NCBI GenBank assembly: GCA_963621145.1
Contig: CAVFDI010000011.1
Span: forward strand, 1 to 35,587
Source of the DNA: W0P28-013 sp963621145
Lineage (GTDB): Bacteria; Bacteroidota; Bacteroidia; Bacteroidales; Paludibacteraceae
DNA: 35,587 nt
Direction of reading: 5' to 3'
Part shown: positions 31,491-35,587 of the stretch, piece by piece
How the letters are laid out: each line of letters begins with the position of its first letter
Position numbering within the stretch: the first letter of the stretch is position 1
Made by a program: the position numbers and the translations under genes
Notes under the pieces: model-generated
Told to the model about the DNA's origin: nothing
What the model saw: the letters and a program-made list of their open reading frames with translations, nothing else
Database searches by the model: none

Positions 31491-32639
31491 TCAAAGATTA
31501 TGCGCTTTCAGCCAATTTCGTAACGGATTGGCGTACATTTCGAGCAGTTTGGTACGCAAAAAATCGTCGTCGCGGTTGGGCAAATCTATCATTGCCAAAC
31601 GTTCGTCGAGATAGGCGCGGGCTGCCATTTTTTCGTCTTCGGAATCGGTATTTGCAAAGCGATTTTCGCCCGTCAGCAGGTCGTAAGCCACGCGATTTAT
31701 CGGGTAAATCACATAGTTGGCGTGAATGCGCTGGTCGATGAGTGCCGCCACAGCCTCAACTTGCTCTTTGCGGTCGCTCACGGTGGCTGCAATCTGGTTG
31801 AGTTCGGTGTTGATGTACGGCGTAAATTCGTAGTGAACATGTCCTTTGCGCCCCAGAATGCCCGTTTGCATGCTCTGCACATCGTCGGCAGCCGATTTCA
31901 CAAAAGCGGCATCGTCGCGCTTCTGTTGGAATTCTTTTGCTTTTAAGAAATCGCACGGATCAAATTCGTACGAAATGCTTACTGGGCTGATATTCAATGC
32001 ATTAAGATTTTCGATGAACGAGCCTTCGCCGCTCAAAGCTAGCATTTTCAACAGACTTGCCTGCGTGCGGTCGTTGCTATCTTTGGCGCGTCCTTCGCGC
32101 TGTGCAATCCACACGCTCGATTGTTTTTCGCTTATTGCGTAGCGAATGTAGGCCGAAAGTCGCTTTAGAGCCAACATCTGTTCGCCGCGCGGCAGACTGC
32201 GTTGCACAATGAAACATTTGTTCACCCGCACCGCTTCGTAAACCCACGGTAGCGACAGCAGATTGTCGCCAATGCCAATCTCCACCGAATCGAGTCCAGC
32301 CGAAAACAGCGTGTAGTCGAGAAATGCAGGGTCGATAACTATGTCGCGATGATTGGTGAGGTAGAGCGTTGGTTGGTTGTTGTTGGCGTGTAATCCGTTG
32401 TAAGTCAATCCGTTGGTGCGTGTTGCAATCAGGTGTGCGAGTGGCGGCATCACCATTTTTTTCTGAAATTCTGATGCGGTTTTGCACTGTGTGGCTTGTG
32501 CCAAAATGGCTTCGGCAGGCACATTGGGCATCAGTTTTGGAATGACTTGTTGGAAACCTTTATCAGCGGCAATACGAGCAAAAGCAACGGGTAGTTCACA
32601 GTCGTTGTATGGCCGAATATCGTCGAAATCAATGTTCAT
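31491..32639 (-). CDS. Phospholipid/glycerol acyltransferase
   Basis: This 382-residue acyltransferase belongs to the PlsC-like superfamily. The acceptor motif reads NHRDIVID (His97, Asp103, one residue wider than the classical HX4D), and the phosphate-binding motif reads AQREGRAKD. Both are typical of the Bacteroidetes group annotated as glycerol acyltransferase or 1-acyl-glycerol-3-phosphate acyltransferase. No clear membrane helix is seen, so peripheral membrane attachment is likely. The substrate is not certain. It has its own minus-strand promoter and is coupled to the flippase-like gene downstream, opposite the cdsA-psd block. Confidence 0.88.
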   Translation of the reverse strand: MNIDFDDIRPYNDCELPVAFARIAADKGFQQVIPKLMPNVPAEAILAQATQCKTASEFQKKMVMPPLAHLIATRTNGLTYNGLHANNNQPTLYLTNHRDIVIDPAFLDYTLFSAGLDSVEIGIGDNLLSLPWVYEAVRVNKCFIVQRSLPRGEQMLALKRLSAYIRYAISEKQSSVWIAQREGRAKDSNDRTQASLLKMLALSGEGSFIENLNALNISPVSISYEFDPCDFLKAKEFQQKRDDAAFVKSAADDVQSMQTGILGRKGHVHYEFTPYINTELNQIAATVSDRKEQVEAVAALIDQRIHANYVIYPINRVAYDLLTGENRFANTDSEDEKMAARAYLDERLAMIDLPNRDDDFLRTKLLEMYANPLRNWLKAHNL

Positions 32640-32659
32640 TTCTGCGCAATTTGGTTGTG

Positions 32660-32667
32660 CAAAGGTA
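32660..32667 (-). promoter_or_regulatory. -7 box TACCTTTG for the acyltransferase gene
   Basis: The complement reads TACCTTTG, 20 bp before the ATG at 32639, with a TTG about 18 bp further upstream. Confidence 0.65.
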
Positions 32668-32682
32668 GCAATTTTTTTTTAG

Positions 32683-32710
32683 TCGCAAGATGTGAGTAGC
32701 AAGTCGTAAG
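32683..32710. repeat. Heptad array (TCGCAAG/TAGCAAG)
   Basis: Units TCGCAAG, ATGTGAG, TAGCAAG, TCGTAAG, of the same family as 7126-7160 and 9121-9161. It overlaps the -33 region of the acyltransferase promoter. Confidence 0.75.
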
Positions 32711-32746
32711 AAAATGGCGTAGAGCAGAAATCTCGCATAAAATTGC

Positions 32747-32754
32747 TATTTTTG
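32747..32754 (+). promoter_or_regulatory. -7 box TATTTTTG for the kinase gene
   Basis: TATTTTTG lies 24 bp before the ATG at 32779 and diverges from the acyltransferase promoter. Confidence 0.6.
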
Positions 32755-32778
32755 CGGTGATTAAATGGAATTTTTAGC

Positions 32779-33933
32779 ATGAATACTGATACTGATATAT
32801 CCGATTCGGGTTTTGTCGATCCCGATAGTGTCTCTTTCGAGTGGAGCGACATCACGCTGATGCAAGCGCGGCAACATAGTGTGCTCTATCGTGCCAAACG
32901 TTACGGACGTTGGTTTGTTTTGAAGACATTGCCCGCCGAACAGCAGTCGCTTACCGACTGTAGGCTTGTGCAAGAGCGCGAGTTCCGTTTGGGAGTGCAG
33001 TTGGTTCATCCTAACATTGTGGCGACTTATTCGTTGGAAGAAGTCGATGGCGTTGGGCGTTGTTTGGTGCTAGAGGCTGTCGATGGCGTTACGCTTGCAC
33101 AATGGTTGAAGGATCACCCGTGTAAGCATGCTCGCCAGCGCGCAGTGGAGCAGTTGTTGGATGCGGTGGAGTATCTGCATGGTCATCAGTTGGTGCATCG
33201 CGACCTCAAACCGAGTAATATTCTCATCACACGCAATGGTAACAATCTGAAACTCATCGACTTTGGGCTGAGTAGTACCGACGATATTGTGGCCGCTACG
33301 CCTAATGATATTCAGGAAGATCTTGTGCGCTTGGCTGATTTGCTGGCGCTGTTCGATTTGCCTGCGCAACGCACCATTATTGCTCATTGCAAGCAGCGCC
33401 AATATGCCAATATCTGTGCGCTTCGGCGAGCCATGGAGCGGCATTTGTGCCTCAGGCACAGGATTCCGATTGTTGCGCTTGTGGCAGCTTTGGCGGTGGC
33501 GGTGTGCGCCATGGGTTGGAAAATGCACCAACAATCGACCTCCGAACGGCGGGCTCAAGAGCGTCGGGAGGCGATGTTGGCCGATGTGAATGCGGTGTGC
33601 GATAGGGAGTCGGAGCGGTTGCTGACCATTGCCGATGACGAGAAATATAGAGAGTTTGCTACGGCTAAATTTTTCTTGAATTGCCGGTCCGTCATCTTGC
33701 GCGATTCGCTTGGCAAGGTCTATCCGACTAGCGATGCGGTGCTGAATAGTCTCTGTTTCTCCACTTTCGACAATCGTTTCAATGCCCTGCAGATGCAGTT
33801 CGCCGAGCATGTAAAGTCTTTCCCATCGATGCTCGAGGCATACAAAAATGGCGAAATTTCTGCCACTGAATATGCGCGCCTCTCGAAGGAGTTATCGGAG
33901 TTGTACAATCAGCCTAGCGCTAGCGAGAAATAA
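32779..33933 (+). CDS. Membrane-anchored Ser/Thr protein kinase with a very short C-lobe
   Basis: This 384-residue protein has a Hanks-type kinase N-lobe (Lys49 in WFVLKTL, a Glu in the 66-68 helix). The catalytic loop is VHRDLKPSN (140-147) and the metal loop is DFG (161-163). After DFG, only about 67 residues precede the membrane helix (about 229-248). There is no GT-x-Y-x-APE activation segment, and a DLVRLADLLALF helix stands where the D-x-Y-S-L-G helix is expected. The catalytic residues are present, so it may be active with an atypical substrate platform, or act as a pseudokinase-like sensor. The outer domain (about 250-384) is helical, charged and unknown. Confidence 0.85.
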   Translation: MNTDTDISDSGFVDPDSVSFEWSDITLMQARQHSVLYRAKRYGRWFVLKTLPAEQQSLTDCRLVQEREFRLGVQLVHPNIVATYSLEEVDGVGRCLVLEAVDGVTLAQWLKDHPCKHARQRAVEQLLDAVEYLHGHQLVHRDLKPSNILITRNGNNLKLIDFGLSSTDDIVAATPNDIQEDLVRLADLLALFDLPAQRTIIAHCKQRQYANICALRRAMERHLCLRHRIPIVALVAALAVAVCAMGWKMHQQSTSERRAQERREAMLADVNAVCDRESERLLTIADDEKYREFATAKFFLNCRSVILRDSLGKVYPTSDAVLNSLCFSTFDNRFNALQMQFAEHVKSFPSMLEAYKNGEISATEYARLSKELSELYNQPSASEK

Positions 33934-33987
33934 AGGAATAAAAGACATGATGGGATGTCCTTCATGGTGGTATAAATGACGGATGTA

Positions 33988-34019
33988 TTTGCGTATCTAA
34001 CAGAAAAACAGTAAATTTG
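33988..34019 (+). promoter_or_regulatory. Promoter of the second DUF4143 ATPase
   Basis: TTTG (33988-33991) and TAAATTTG (34012-34019) are 20 bp apart, with a leader of about 20 nt. Confidence 0.7.
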
Positions 34020-34045
34020 CTGCGTCAACTTCAGGAAAGTGTAAC

Positions 34046-35326
34046 ATGTTACAAAAATCTGCAATAGAGATGTTATTTAAGCGTGGTTATTATCTAGATA
34101 AGCTTATCCAACATAAACATAATCACTTGATTAAAGTGATTACGGGTATACGTCGTTCTGGCAAATCATTCTTGCTTTTTGAGCTGTTTGTGCAGCATTT
34201 GCTTGATAGTGGCGTGCAGGATAATCATATCATCCGTATCGCTTTAGACGACCGAATCAATAGCGAGTTGCGAGACCCAGATCGGTGCCTCACTTATATT
34301 CGTAATATCGTGCAGGATACTGAGATGTACTATGTATTGATAGACGAGGTGCAACTGATGAGTGAGTTTGAAGATGTATTGAACTCATTGCTGCATATCC
34401 ACAATGTGGATGTGTATGTAACTGGCTCTAATTCTCGTTTTTTGAGTACTGATATCATTACTGAGTTTCGTGGGCGCGGTGACGAGATACACATTTATCC
34501 GTTATCCGTTAGCGAGATAAGTGAGGCTATGCCTGAACTGCCGTGGCAACGAATATGGCAACTCTATCTCAATTATGGAGGACTGCCATTAGCAGTGCTT
34601 GCGCCCACTGAGAAAGAAAAGACCAACTATCTCAAGCGACTATTTAGAGAGACTTATCTTAGGGATATCAAAGAACGATATCATATTAAGAATGATATGG
34701 AGATGGAGCATCTGTTGGATATAGTATCGTCTTCTGTTGGGTCACTTACTAACCCACAGAAACTTGCTGACACTTTCTGTAGTGCAGGAAAAATGCATTT
34801 GTCGGCAAATACCATAAAGGAGTATCTTGACTATCTTACTGATGCTTTTCTAATTGAAAAGGCGCAGCGGTATGACATCAAAGGAAAACGTTATATCTCT
34901 ACCCCCTACAAGTTCTATTTCTCGGATTTGGGACTGCGTAATGCTCGTATCAATTTCCGTCAAGTGGAGGAAACTCATCTTATGGAGAATGCCATCTATA
35001 ATGAACTGATTATGCGTGATTATAGTGTGGATGTTGGAATTGTTGAGATTATTAAGAGAGGAAGAAACGGCAAAACTGAACGACTAAACACCGAAGTTGA
35101 TTTTGTGGTTAATCAAGGGAGTGAGCGATTTTACATACAGTCGGCGTATGCTTTGCCGACTCCCGAGAAAGTAGAGCAGGAGCAACGTCCATTGCTGCAG
35201 ATTGCTGATTCGTTCAAGAAGATAATTGTTGTGAAAGAGGATATTATTCTGCGTCGTAACGAATCGGGTATTGTTACTATGGGGCTGCGGCAATTTATGA
35301 TGGATAAGAATAGTTTGTATTTGTAA
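34046..35326 (+). CDS. AAA-family ATPase with DUF4143 domain, second type
   Basis: This 426-residue soluble protein has P-loop GIRRSGKS (residues 34-41), Walker B YYVLIDEVQ and sensor YVTGSNSR. The DUF4143 part includes KLADTFCSAGKMHLSANTIKEYLDYL (winged-helix-like) and KFYFSDLGLRNA, then the nuclease-fold stretch ERLNTEVDFVV and FYIQSAYAL. A Gln-Ser replaces the usual E-x-K, so a nuclease site is not intact. The start could be 34046 or the ATG at residue 9. Codon use is more AT-rich than in the rest of the window, with TCT, ATA and AGA frequent, which points to recent transfer. It is only distantly similar to the ATPase at 645-1793. Confidence 0.9.
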   Translation: MLQKSAIEMLFKRGYYLDKLIQHKHNHLIKVITGIRRSGKSFLLFELFVQHLLDSGVQDNHIIRIALDDRINSELRDPDRCLTYIRNIVQDTEMYYVLIDEVQLMSEFEDVLNSLLHIHNVDVYVTGSNSRFLSTDIITEFRGRGDEIHIYPLSVSEISEAMPELPWQRIWQLYLNYGGLPLAVLAPTEKEKTNYLKRLFRETYLRDIKERYHIKNDMEMEHLLDIVSSSVGSLTNPQKLADTFCSAGKMHLSANTIKEYLDYLTDAFLIEKAQRYDIKGKRYISTPYKFYFSDLGLRNARINFRQVEETHLMENAIYNELIMRDYSVDVGIVEIIKRGRNGKTERLNTEVDFVVNQGSERFYIQSAYALPTPEKVEQEQRPLLQIADSFKKIIVVKEDIILRRNESGIVTMGLRQFMMDKNSLYL

Positions 35327-35587
35327 GATTCCTTCTTCTTGCTGCTAGCGAGTTAGTAACCTATGCGTTTGTTTTTGAGTTCGGGGTTTTCTGGGTTGGA
35401 ACAATGATTTATGTGTTTGTTGAGTAGGGTGGCTAAATGCTGTGCAATTTGTATGGCACGCATATCCCAGCAAGTGACACTCCATGCTGCACGTAGACAG
35501 AAAGCATTTGGTTTGCATTTTTATATTCAGCCGCGCATTTTTCGCGTTGTTCTTCAAAAAGATCCAAACGAGGATGTCGTCGTTCTT
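35327..35587. other. Right edge, uncertain content
   Basis: After the ATPase stop I see no terminator or promoter. One minus-strand frame looks protein-like and runs off the window (see the partial entry). Another minus-strand frame over the same bases (35345-35557) is rich in Thr, His, Gln and Lys and is less convincing. Confidence 0.4.
35433..35585 (-). CDS. Possible C-terminal fragment of an unrecognised protein
   Basis: The minus-strand frame is open from the window edge to a TAG at 35433-35435. It encodes about 50 residues, including the helical, charged LDLFEEQREKCAAEYKNANQ and then GVSLAGICVPYKLHSI. The composition is ordinary for a protein, unlike the competing frame. No family is recognised. 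It may equally be a remnant. Confidence 0.25.
   Translation of the reverse strand, partial: ERRHPRLDLFEEQREKCAAEYKNANQMLSVYVQHGVSLAGICVPYKLHSI

Noticed and set aside
35345..35557. A 70-codon minus-strand frame at the right edge
   Set aside because: Its composition (Thr, His, Gln, Lys-rich) is unlike a normal protein, and a competing frame over the same bases looks more natural.

Overview
The window looks like chromosomal DNA of a Bacteroidota bacterium, most likely order Bacteroidales. Most gene starts are preceded by the Bacteroidetes -7 box TAnnTTTG, in several cases with a TTTG or TTG element 19-20 nt upstream. Shine-Dalgarno sequences are rare, and the tRNAs do not encode CCA. Gene content fits this: an FtsH/CdsA/Psd block, a GGGtGRT protein with its Fe-S scaffold-like partner, DUF4834- and DUF2582-like small proteins, and DUF4143 ATPases. 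No rRNA, CRISPR array, integrase or IS transposase is visible.

Layout. 1-2056: a DUF4143-type AAA ATPase lies between two identical 119-bp direct repeats, and its leader carries paired hairpins with a 32-bp period. 2057-9005: a small membrane protein, PEP carboxykinase (pckA), lipoate-protein ligase, then on the minus strand ComEC, an unknown helical protein and a polyprenyl synthase. 9368-11573: a NifU-like protein and the GGGtGRT protein, separated by a stray four-helix-bundle gene. 11803-15624: an FtsX/LolC-like permease, then a minus-strand group of Y-family polymerase, transglutaminase and a small YolD-like protein. 15707-18547: tRNA-Leu, MTA/SAH nucleosidase, a K+/H+ antiporter and a winged-helix protein. 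18666-21461: a beta-barrel protein, a lipoprotein alpha/beta hydrolase and a second lipoprotein. 21520-25382: PriA, tRNA-Ala, a decayed gene and DNA-3-methyladenine glycosylase. 25442-32639: rsfS-ftsH-cdsA-psd-CPBP protease facing an acyltransferase-flippase pair, a membrane lipid and membrane quality-control neighbourhood. 32779-35326: a kinase with a very short C-lobe and a second DUF4143 ATPase of foreign-looking base use.

The most unusual signal is in the spacers. More than half of the intergenic gaps hold arrays of 7-bp units. The unit sequence differs between sites but the period stays 7. The arrays sit directly before start codons or directly after stop codons. Within this, a 27-bp AT-rich element recurs just after stop codons in one orientation. 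Three intrinsic terminators have a T-tract that runs straight into the -7 box of the next gene. The best candidate for a new genetic unit is the repeat-flanked ATPase with its hairpin leader at the left end. Its function cannot be read from sequence.
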